From: Akanthomyces muscarius
Taxonomy: Eukaryota > Ascomycota > Sordariomycetes > Hypocreales > Cordycipitaceae
Length of the DNA: 64,000 nucleotides
Assembly (NCBI RefSeq): GCF_028009165.1
Contig: NC_079243.1
Location: 1,426,001-1,490,000 of the forward strand
Direction of reading: 5' to 3'
The translations under genes and the position numbers were made by a program. Each line of letters begins with the position of its first letter. The first letter of the stretch is position 1. Below the pieces are notes generated by a model. It made no database searches and was not told where the DNA came from. It was given only the letters and a program-made list of their open reading frames with translations. Of this stretch, positions 43,851 to 54,300 are shown one piece after another.

Positions 43851-45164
43851 ATGTCGACCCAAAAAGTCCAAGCTTCCGTCCTGCACGGTGCTCGCGATCT
43901 TCGTGTTGTAAGTTACACATCTCATATTTTCCGAGCAGAATAGCCAATCTTTCATCACAACAAACTCACACTGTAATCTCAGGAAGAGCGTGATCTGCCC
44001 AGTCCCGCTGCCGATGAGGTCCAGGTCGCCGTTCAGGCCACCGGTCTCTGCGGCTCCGACCTGCACTACTTTAACCACTACCGCAACGGCGACATCATCG
44101 TCCGCGAGCCCCTCACCCTCGGCCACGAGTCCAGCGGCACCGTCGTCGCCGTTGGCAGCGCCGTGCAAAACCTGGCGGCCGGCGACCGCGTGGCCCTCGA
44201 AGTCGGCCTGCCCTGCGAGAGCTGCGAGTACTGCGACATCGGCCGCTACAACATCTGCCGGGGCATGAAGTTTCGCAGTTCGGCCAAGGCATTCCCTCAC
44301 GCGCAAGGCACGCTGCAGGAACGCGTCAACCATCCTGCGCGCTGGTGCCACAAGTACGCGAATTAAACTTGCAAATAAAAAACTTAGTTGGATGCTGACT
44401 TGACTAGGCTACCTCCGGCGCTTTCTCTCGACCTAGGCGCCGTGCTCGAGCCCCTTTCCGTCGCCATGCACGCCCGCGACAGGGCCAATCTGCCCGACGG
44501 CTCGACAGTGCTGGTGCTCGGCGCCGGCGCCGTCGGTCTTCTCGCTGCGGCCATCAGCAAGGCCGCCAATGCCAAGACGGTAGTCATTGCCGACATTCAA
44601 AAGGACCGCATCGACTTTGCCGTGCAGAATGGCTTTGCGGATGCGAGCGTGCTGGTGCCCATGGAGCGCCCGCAGACCATCGAAGACAAGCTTGCGTATG
44701 CGCAAAGGGTGGCCGACATTGTCAAGAACACGGCTGTGAACGGACAGGCTGTTGGCGAGGTCAGTGCCGTGTATGAATGCACCGGCGTCGAGACGTGTGT
44801 GCAAGCGTCGATTTACGTAAGTTTTCATCTCCACAGGCCCATGAGAAAATACTGACTGTTACAGGCCACCAAGCCGGGCGGCAAGGTTATGATCATTGGC
44901 ATGGGTACACCGATCCTCACGCTTCCCATGTCCGCCGCGGCCCTCCGCGAGGTCGATCTCATCGGTGTCTTTCGCTATGCCAACACATATGCCAAGGCCA
45001 TTGCGCTACTCGCAAGCCGTCCTGCCGCCATGCCGGATCTGTCGCCGCTTGTGACGCACCATTTCAAGGGCATCGACAATATCCCCAAGGCCTTTGCCAT
45101 GGCCGGCCAGGTCAAGGACGAAGAGGGAAAGCTGGTGCTCAAGGTTGTAGTCGATATGGAGTAG
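43851..45164 (+). CDS. Zinc-dependent polyol (sorbitol/xylitol-type) dehydrogenase
   Basis: Four exons (43851-43907, 43983-44353, 44408-44816, 44865-45164) give 378 residues. Catalytic zinc ligands are expected in GLCGSDLHYF (Cys) and TLGHESSG (His, Glu). The structural zinc loop has all four Cys in PCESCEYCDIGRYNIC. The NAD fold is VLVLGAGAVGLLAAA, followed by VVIAD; the acidic residue after the second strand suggests NAD rather than NADP. The C-terminal half (KPGGKVMIIGMG, LIGVFRYANTYAKAI) matches medium-chain polyol dehydrogenases. Likely role: oxidation of a sugar alcohol in the cytosol. The small introns, each keeping frame, were all needed. Confidence 0.9.
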
Positions 45165-45337
45165 ATGATTGTAATTTTGAGTATCAAGATTGAGTGGCGT
45201 TGGGCAGATGTATAGCATGAGGGTGCATAGCGAGATATCATAGGCCGTCGGTTATGGAAGGAAAAGGTAGTAGAATGAAATTGACTTTTGTATACTAAGC
45301 AATGTCTATGGATGTTTTGTAATCTCGGACAGTCAAG

Positions 45338-46589
45338 CTATGACTTGTCGGGGAAGCCAAAGTCGATTCCAAAGGGCGGGTAGACGTAGCGCTTCAGCTC
45401 GCCCTTGGCCGTGAGGTCGTCCGAGTACGCTCGCAGCCGCTTCATATCCTCGTCGTCGAGCTTCACAATGTCCGCATTGGCCTTGATGCGGGCTGGCGTG
45501 ACCGACTTGGCCAGTACCGTAGCACCCCGGGCGACTGAAAAAAAAACACTAGTCTTAGTATACATGACTCTTCGTCTGCTTCATGGGATTCAAAACTCAC
45601 TGTGGTAGCTCAGAAGCACTGTAGCCGGGCTGACGCCGCGCTTCTCGGCAATCTCGACGACGGGCGCGGCGGTGAAGAGCGGGCTGCCGGTGCTGCCGAG
45701 CGGGCTGTAGGCGACGACGTGGATGCCCTTGTCGCGGCAGAGGTCGACGATTTCCTGCTGCGGCAGGCTGGGGTGGTTCTCGATCTGGTTGATGGCGGGG
45801 ACGACGGTGCAGCCGGCGAGGAGCTGCTCGAGGTACTTCTTGCTGTACTGTATTGTATAAAGGTGAGCAAGACAGAGCATGATTTGGGCAATTATGAAAA
45901 ACAGGGAATGGGGCGGGAACGCACATTGCTGACACCGATGCCGCGGACCTTGCCCGTGGAGAGGAGGGCCTCCATCTGCTTCCACGCGTCCGTGTGCTTC
46001 CAGTCATAGATGATGTCGCGCTTGCCGTCGGGGAGCGTCGGGAACTTGTCATCGTTGCCTGCGATACACAATCAGCATTTCACAGCCTCTCTTGGAAAAT
46101 TTGGGGGCCTTACCATTGGGGTTCAGCAGCACAGGCCAGTGCTAGACCATCTCGTCATCAGTACAGCACATGGCGGCGGACAGTACACCAAGGACTTACA
46201 ATGAGATACATGTCGACGTAGTCCACGCCGAGAGCCTTCAAGCTCTTGTCCAGACACTCTTCGACGCGCGTGTTGTACGACGCCCACGCCTTGGTCATGA
46301 TGTACACGTCCTCGCGGCGGACGCCCGCGGCAAAGGCCTCTTTGAGGCCCTCGCCGACCTCGGCCTCGTTGCCGTAGCAGTAGGCGCAGTCGACGAGCTT
46401 GTAGCCGTTCCGGAGGGCATAAGAGACGGCTGTTTGGACCTCGCCGGGCTTGGACTGCCAGGTTCCTGATTTTCAAAATGTTAGAGAGGCGTCCAAGCTG
46501 CCGGGGGGGGGGCGTGTGTAAGAGCACTTACCAAGACCGAGAGAGGGAATCTCCTTGCCAGTGTTGAGCTTGAATGATGTGGCCGCCAT
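45338..46589 (-). CDS. Aldo-keto reductase
   Basis: Six exons (46589-46532, 46465-46200, 46141-46114, 46058-45925, 45847-45601, 45534-45338) give 309 residues; exon 3 is only 28 nt. The catalytic tetrad is visible: Asp and Tyr in DCAYCYGNE, Lys in IMTKAW, His in LIHWP. The cofactor end reads LAKSVTPARI. The TIM-barrel length is complete. Fungal relatives reduce aldoses, glyceraldehyde or galacturonate, mostly with NADPH. It is convergent with the polyol dehydrogenase (173-bp gap), so reductase, polyol dehydrogenase and SDR could act in one reduction-oxidation route for a sugar. Confidence 0.9.
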
Positions 46590-47487
46590 TGTGAGTACTG
46601 CGTTTGTGTATACTGGGGGAAAAAACGAATATGAGAGGGAAAAGAGCGATACGGATTGAGAATATGCAGAGCGGTAGGAGAAAGGAAGCTTGGTCATGAA
46701 ATAAGAATGACATTGGGGGAGCTCTGCCCCTCCAAGCTGCTGCCCCTCCAGCCATTGGGGTACCCCCGCGGGGGTGGTGTGGGCTGCCAATAGCCGGTTT
46801 TGGGGTTCTTTCGGCGCCGCGCCCAATGACCACCCACCCCTGTTTCGGAGACAATTCCCGCCATGGAGAATTTAGACCGAGATCCACTGCGGGTTTCACG
46901 CTTTGGAAATGATAGAGGTACAGGAGCGCGAAGCAAAGACTGCGGAGCCGAGTGATGCCCTTTCTCTGAATGTGCGTGGTTTGGCGGGACATGACCGGCG
47001 CGGCGGGGCCGGGCTGCCTCCGTGCGCCGAAGGGTCGTTTTGCGACACCACGCAGACTGTTCATCACTACGGGAAGTGTAGGTATTTCTTCTTCATATCT
47101 GATTTACATGGCGGAGGACCGTGGATCGACAAGTCTCTGCAGACTGTCGTCGTGCGCTTCATATAGCCGTCTTTCGCAACATTTTGAAGCAGACCCTACG
47201 GCCACCCCATGCTCCTTTCCGCCCATTTTATTCTGCATTGCCAGTCTGGCTACTTGTCGTCGTTAGGTTTCTTGAATGCTTCACAGGTGAGTCGCTCCAA
47301 GTAAATGTTGGCTTCAGCTGCATTAGTTCTATCTAGCTGAGCTGCCTGGTCTGTCCTCCCTCGATGCCTCCGTCGTGGTGTAGATACAAAGAAAACGCAT
47401 CATGTCTTTGAGCTGTCTTGGCGCAAGAAAAAAAAAGAAGAAAAGAAACCAAGGTTGCAAATGCAGAGAAAAATCGACTCGTGTGCT
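46590..47487. other. Intergenic
   Basis: About 0.9 kb between the aldo-keto reductase start and the Sed5 stop. It carries a GC-box-like CCCCGCGGGGG palindrome near 46766-46776. I see no gene. Confidence 0.5.
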
Positions 47488-48567
47488 CTAACCCGATACC
47501 AACACCCATAGTCTGCAATTTTGTTAGCTTTCGTCTCCATCGTCATCTCGGTGCGGCAAAAAACTCACAGGAAGAAAATCATCAACACGCCAAACATCTT
47601 GGCTATTAGCCAGCGGTTGCTCGACACCCTGGACCAGTATTTCAGCAGCTCGCGCTGCGCGCCCTCCACATTATCCACCACGTCCTCCGTGTTGGCGTCT
47701 ATTCGCTGAATCATCTCGCTCTGCTCCGACACCATGGTCGCGAGCTGGCCAAAGATGCTGCCGAGCTCGCCAATCGTCTTCTCAATGGCCTCGATGGCCT
47801 CACCGCGCTGCTGGATGTACGTGTTGGCCGGCTGCGCCTCCTCCATCATGAGCATCTGGTTGTCGCTGACGGGGTTGAGCGAGAGCGTGTCGGAGCCGGC
47901 GCCGGGCGCGGGCGACGCGCGGTTCGGCGTGCCGTAGAGCGGCGACGCCGACGACTGCTGCACCGACGGCTGCGTGTGCTGCGAGACGTTGGAGATGAAG
48001 TTTTCGGTGCGCGATCGCGAGGCTTGGATGTTCTTGGTGCGCGCCTCGAGCACATCCTTGAAGTTGACCGAGACGTCGGTGAGTTTGCCCTGCAGCAGGT
48101 AGACGACGTTTTTGTTGTGCTCCCCTTCCTGGTCGGCGCCCTTGGGGTGCTGCTGTTTCGACATCATGGAGAGGGCACCAATCTGCTGGTTTAGGGACGA
48201 CAGGTCCTGCTTGATGACAAAGGTGAGCTCGTTGATCTCAACCGGCCGGTCGTCGAATAGCGTTCGTCGCTTGGCCACTATAGACGGTTAGCATACTAGA
48301 TAATCCCGCGCCGTTTGTTCGCAACCCACATTGCGCCAGCTTCTCCAGCTTGCCCATGGTCGAGGAGATGCCGCGGCCAATTTCGGCTGCCTTTCTGGCA
48401 AAGTCGGAGCGTCGCGGCTGCGCGTCGCCATTAGCGGCCGCCTTTTGCGAGTCCGTGAGCAGCGAGCGCCGTTGCGCGCCGAGCTTGTTGGCATTCTGCT
48501 TGCGTTGCGCGAGCGCGAGGACCGACTTGAACTCAGAGGTTCGGTCCTGGATCGATGTGGCGGCCAT
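47488..48567 (-). CDS. sed5: Qa-SNARE Sed5 / syntaxin-5
   Basis: Three exons (48567-48330, 48277-47569, 47512-47488) give 323 residues. The last exon is 25 nt and supplies the end of the membrane anchor, LWVLVSG. The N-terminus MAATSIQDRTSEFKSVLALA is the Sly1-binding-type peptide of Sed5. The helical Habc region runs to about 200. The SNARE motif reads IEKTIGELGSIFGQLATMVS, then EQSEMIQRIDANTEDV with the zero-layer Gln in SEQ. The tail anchor LIAKMFGVLMIFFL is followed by the final exon. Role: fusion of ER-derived and intra-Golgi vesicles at the cis-Golgi. Confidence 0.93.
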
Positions 48568-49138
48568 GGTCGATGATTAAAGTTTCTATAAATGCAGCGG
48601 CGAAAGGGTCATGTGGCGGCCAGCGCGAAAACGCCTTTCAAAGAGGTTGGTGAAGGAGTGTGGCGATCGGGATGTCGATGTTTGGTGGCGTTGACGAACT
48701 TGATGCGAAAGGCGAGGGTCCCCCAACGAGTTTGAGTTTGTTTGACCACGTTTTCAGTAAGCCCCTTGTCGAGACGGCTTTAGCCGAGGGAGTAGCGTTG
48801 GGCTGGTAAGCTGCGCAGAAGAGGAATAAATGTAGCAAAATTAATGGATTATGGTAAAGGCGCGAGTCGGCAGCGACAAGGACGAAGAGAAGAATTGCGG
48901 GCCGAAAGGACTGGAGATGAAGTTGCTTGGAAAGATGCTGGGAAAAGGGATAGCGGCGCAACAAGTCGCGAAGTGGCCTTGGGAGATTTGGCTTGTGCTC
49001 GACGGGTGGCTGTCATTGGCTGGAATGTTGACAGGTGTAGCCCCACATTCTAGAAACTCGACGGTCACCCCCATTTGGCCAGCCGGAACTGTTTGCTCCT
49101 CGACCAACTCCGCACGAGCCAAGGACAATGTGATTACA
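48568..49138. other. Intergenic
   Basis: The 571-bp space lies upstream of Sed5. An open frame continues from 48851 into the HTH gene, but its first 96 codons look like promoter DNA read through. Confidence 0.45.
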
Positions 49139-49587
49139 ATGCCCAAAACAGATGAAGCTAGCATCGAGAATGCGATTCAAAGCGTCAAGAGCGGCGTCAG
49201 TGTCGCCAAAAGCGCCATTCGATGGGGTGTACCGAGGTCGACGCTGAGGCATCGTTTAAAAGGAACAATGACACACGGCGCCGCCGCCGAACCGCAGCAG
49301 AGGCTATCAAGGAGACTGGAACTGCAGCTCGGCGGCTGGATTACAACAACAGCGGCCATTGCCGAGCCGCCGACGCATAAGCAAATACGAGATGTGGCGA
49401 TGCAGCTTCTGGCACATGAGGGTGACCTTCGGCCACTGGGCAAGAATTGGGTGGCTACATTTCTGCGCCGAAACCCCCATATAAAGGTCGCCAAGGGTAA
49501 GTTGGATGCTTGCTCGAAGCACGCCGTTGCAAACTGACTGTAGTACAAAGAAACTACGCGCGCGGACGAGAGCGTTGCAGCCGATGA
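49139..49587 (+). CDS. Short CENP-B/psq-type helix-turn-helix protein
   Basis: Exon 1 (49139-49496) and exon 2 (49544-49587), joined over a 47-nt intron (GTAAGT ... CTGACTGTAG), give 133 residues. It starts MPKTDEASIENAIQSVKSG. The first domain, with AIRWGVPRSTLRHRLKG, is a psq-type HTH; the second, LGGWITTTAAIAEPPTHKQI and GKNWVATFLRRNPHIKV, is a CENP-B-type HTH. These are the DNA-binding part of pogo/Fot1-type transposases. No DDE catalytic region follows in any frame. It is either a domesticated DNA-binding gene or a 5' relic of an element. Unspliced reading gives a similar 132-residue protein. Confidence 0.6.
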
Positions 49588-51388
49588 GCCGAGTCAATGA
49601 GGATGTTTACTTGAAATGCGGACTGTGGAAACGCACCGACAAGGCAACTGCACATCATACGTTTAATCTGATATGCAGAAATGCCACGAAGTAGGTATAA
49701 ATACAAGTCACGCCGGGGAGAAGAGCGCAGGGCACGTTCGATGGAAAGTGGCCTGAACGCAGTGATATGCACGGTAGGAGCAGGGGCATCTTCAACAGGT
49801 TGTAGGGTCGAACAAAGCCCATGATCATACAACTGCTTTTGACACTATCCTCAATGTTACCAGGACAATATCCGCTCACTTTTTTTGACGAGCCAGGTTG
49901 CAATCATATGCTACCAGAATCTGGATTACAGGGCTGGCCAAATCGGGGGCCGACGCGCGAACGGCCGCCCCAGTGCTTCAGCCACCAAATGAAACGGGAT
50001 GACGCGCCACTGTAAAGTCTCCGCCACCAGTAGTTCGCCCCAGTGACGACATGCAACCACATGCTTCGGTATGCAGCACTAATAAAGAACAAAATTTATG
50101 GGAGGGGAGAAGATTGAATCAACAATGTAGAAAATTGCATTCAAGTTCTGACGAGACTCTCCATGCTGAGCTTGCCCCTTGACCACTATGGATAGTGACT
50201 CGACGGTCACGGTGTCCTCCGAATCCTCACAGAAGACATAGGGCGCTGACAGACGGGCTCGCTGGGCGGGTCTAGCAATATATTATTTCTGCTGATCCTC
50301 ACAGCCTCGAGGCAGACTGCCCCGGTTGAAGTCATCGAGATGCACCGCACTCGTTGGCAAACACAGTCACGTCAGCAAAACTTGATCAAAGACTCAGAAT
50401 GTGTGTATATAGGTCCTCGCGAACGGTACGAACGGCAGATGTAGATCCAGATGCATGCACTGTGCCGTGTATGACGACGAGTGTGTGTCTTGCCAGTTTC
50501 CAAAAATAATTACACGCTGCGCCACACTGGCTCCAGAGGCTGCGCACGCTGGAGGAACCTGCCTGTTGGCGCTGTGGGTAGTGGACTGTGAGCGGGCTTG
50601 GTGGATTTACGAGTGGGATACTGGAGGTGCTGGAGCTCGCCCGGCGGTGGACAAAACAGATCGCCGGTCAGTCCCTGGCTACAGCAATAACCAGCCATCA
50701 CTGCTCCAGACAGCTCTTAGCTTTACCTAATAAAAGGTGAAGAATAAACTAAGTAGAGCCCAAGTAATCTACTCCTATTTTTAAAATATTTTATTTCGGA
50801 GTAGAGAGCTAGAATGCCCTTCTGTAAATGACCTGGCCTTCCAGCGACCGGCGATGTGTTTTGTCCCCCACTTTGCTCGCTCAGCACCGGCTCTGCACCG
50901 TCCTTCTCCACTGTAGCTCTTTCTGTCAGGCGGATTCAGGCGCTAGAGATGCTCTACAACCTCTCCCCTATCAAACCTCTCGGCATTCCAGCCTCCAACA
51001 ATCTCGGCAGCGCCACACTTGGCTGCCCACCTCCATGGCTTACTACTGGTGCTAACAAGACACCACCACATCGTCCACGTCGCTCAGACTTCTCCCATCC
51101 TCATACCCGGGCACCTAATTTTCTCTCTTGCTTTGCGTCGTGTTGCTACGCGCTGCCATTCTTTATTTCATTATAACCTTGCCTGCATTTTTACGCGGCC
51201 GCTTGCCTTGTAACACCACCGCTTGCTATACCCCCTTTGTCATTGCCCGACCCACCGTCGACAGCTTCGCACGACGCGCAACCGTCGGTGAGCGAGCCAC
51301 ATTTGCCCGCGCTCAAAAACCACAGCAGAGCTAGCTTCAGCACGAGCATGAAGAGATAGACCATCTGCGCATTGTTCGGCCCTGCAAC
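49588..51388. other. Gene-free 1.8-kb spacer
   Basis: No gene is visible. The first kilobase has moderately low GC and short frames. From 50850 to 51380 the plus strand is pyrimidine-rich (CT-rich leader with CACC/TCGTCC words), typical of a long 5' leader for the large gene that starts at 51389. Confidence 0.5.
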
Positions 51389-54300
51389 ATGGACCAAGGC
51401 TCCTATAGCAGACCAGACGGCCGTGGCCAGCCCTCTCTGTATGTACCAGCGCATCTACGGCTTTGGCTTGCGAGGTCCCCTCGAAATGTGGCTAACAGGT
51501 TCTTCTCAGCTCCGGCTCTTCGGCTTCCAACAACAACTACCAGGTCAACGTCAGCCGCCAAAAGACGAAGAAATGGGTCGAGGCCAAGTCGCAAAACTAC
51601 GACGGAGATGACTGGGGCGCTGACGAGTACGACGACGACGAGGTAGCGCCGCCTCTGCCTCTGTCGCCTCACGGCCCTCAGTACGGTGCTCCCCCAGGCG
51701 CTCCCCATGTTCCGTCACTACATATCCAAACCAACCCACCGCCGCAGCCGCAGCCGGCTCAACAACACCAGCCCTATCCGCCACCACAATCGCGAGCCCC
51801 TCCTCCTGCCACCGCGCAGCCTCGCCAGGAGTCCAATACCCCCCTGCCCGCTCATCCGAGCTCTGCTGCACCGCCGTCTGCTGGTGGCTTTGCGCCGCAG
51901 AGTGCGTCCTCGACGTACCCGCTGTCGCCTCGCTCGCCGCCCGACAGTCTCCCCTCAAACACTCCGCAGGCTGCTACGGCGGGCAAGCCTCTGCCCTTTG
52001 TTCGGCCATCGGACATCTACCGACGCATGGAAGACGAAAAGAGCCGCGGATCGTCCGAAAGCTCGCGCCCGAGCGCCGACTATGGATCCAGCCTGTCTAA
52101 GCAGACATCGGCATCGCCAGCAAGAACAGCTGCTCAGCCTGTTAAGCCTCAGCCACCAACTGCGCCAATTCCTGCGCCGCGCACCGATAGCCACACCAGT
52201 ATCTACCAGGATCTGACGAAGCCTACGCTGAGCCAAGCGCCACAGCAGCCACTTGTCACCTCGCCCCGAGCGGAACCGCGAGTGTCGGAATTCGTGACGC
52301 CCAGTCGCGACGCTGCCCCTAACACGACCAGCGAGGATGCCAAGCGTCTGTCCACCAGCCCCAAGCTCCCGGATCTTGCTCGCATGTCTGTCTTTGGCGC
52401 CGACTTCTTCTCCAGTGGTTTCTCCTCGACCTTGTCCTCGGAGCAAATCGCTGAGCAAAACATTCCCGAGGTCCCCAAGGTGGCACCAGAATTAAAAGTG
52501 GATAAGCCTACGACATACGAGGAGAGCGCCTCACCTGCAGAGGCTTCGAAGGCTGCCACGGACAAGACTCAAGCCACTCCTGCTGCCCCGGCCGCCATGG
52601 AGGATGCTCCTATCCAGCACGAAATCATGGCACCAACTGTATATCAGCCTCCGGCCGTCACAGCCACGAACACTGAGCCAGTGGTGCCACTTACGCCTGC
52701 GGAGTCCAAGCCAGCAGCTGACCCCGCCAAGCAAGTCGCAGCGAGATCATCCACCGATACAGCATCGAGCTCTCATTCGGCTGCTTCTGCGACTGAAATT
52801 ACACCTACGAAACCTCTCAATGTTCGCAAAGACGAAAGCCCGGTACGAGCGTTCGAACCACCGCCCCCTCTCCAGCGCGAACCGACATTCGGCACAGACA
52901 CGTCCTCGCCCGTAAAGGAGAGCGATGCGCTTAGAGACGAGATAATCAAGACGCTCAACTCTCCAAGTCAGCCCAGCCGAGAGGGCAGCGAGACTGGACC
53001 GGCCGACAGCGGCAGAAAAGGGTCCCAAGGCCATGCTAGAGACAGCACCTATACCCTGCAAGACTACGATAGCTACTGGGAAGACACGGACACGGCACCA
53101 AAGGTTCCTGCTCAGCCGGTGCAGCCTCAAACGAAAACAATGAGCATCGTGCCGGAAGAGGCCACACAAGCGGTTGCAGCGGCTACACCAGAAACGCCTA
53201 TTGCCAAAGCACCAGAGCCTTGGAAGCCTATCGAAGAAGCCAAGCCAGCGGCACCTTTGCCAGCCGTGAATTCAGCAGCCGCTACTGAAGCCACGCCTCG
53301 GGTGTCGACCAGCCAGTCTTCAGCGTCGCCTACTGTGTCACAGGTGTCCAAGTCTACTTCTGCTCAACAGCATCCGGAAGTATTGATAGTCTCTCCTGTA
53401 AGCGCGGACCTTCGCCGCAGATTTTCATGGGAGGCCGAAGATGCATCCAAGCAGCCACCAACAGCTGCCAGTGCCGCGCCCGCCGGTGCCACCATTTCAC
53501 CATCTACGCCCGCTGCCGTCGTGGCTTCAACACCTACGCCCGCCACCGCCACCGCCTCTCCATCTGTGCCCGCTCCCATCGCGGCTCCGGCTCTAGCTGT
53601 TGCTGCAGCGGCCGTGGCTCCTGCTGAACCCAAGGCACAGCCAGAATTAACATCTCGTGCGTCTGAAGCTCCTGATCCTAATGCAGCCAGTATCCCAGCC
53701 GTCGCTGCCACCGACAGCAACTCACAGGAGTCTAAGCGTCTCTCCCTCGCGGACGAAAAAGGTCTCTCTGCAACGGCGTCGAATGAGGGCTCTGCGCCCC
53801 ATGATGAACATCCCGCTCTGAGACTGTCCGACCCAGCACCAGCTCCCGTCTTGAGTATGCCGAAAAGTTCGGGCGCGAGTGTCACGCAGTTCAAAGACAT
53901 TGTCGCATTGAACAACTCTTCCGAAAGAGTTGCCAAGTTCAACGAGACAAGAGTCGCTTTTGCCGTCATGGATATAGGGCTCGATAAGTGGCTCAAAGGT
54001 CTTCACCAAGATCACCCAGAACACCACTCCAAAAGCTTCAACTCGTATCAGCCATCTGCCGCTGTCCCTGCTGGAGCACCCGCCGGGGCTCAGGCACCGG
54101 CGCAGCAGCCTTACTACCAGCAGTACTTGAACGCCAGCACCCCTGGTAGCGGCTCATCGCCAGGTCGCCGCATCGGTGGCATCACCATGCCGTCCAACGC
54201 AAGCGGCAGCACATTTGGCCATTCTGGAAACCAAATCGGAACCAAGAGCAAGGAGCTTATGCAGTCGGCGGGTAAAATGGGCAAAGGACTCTTCAGCAAG

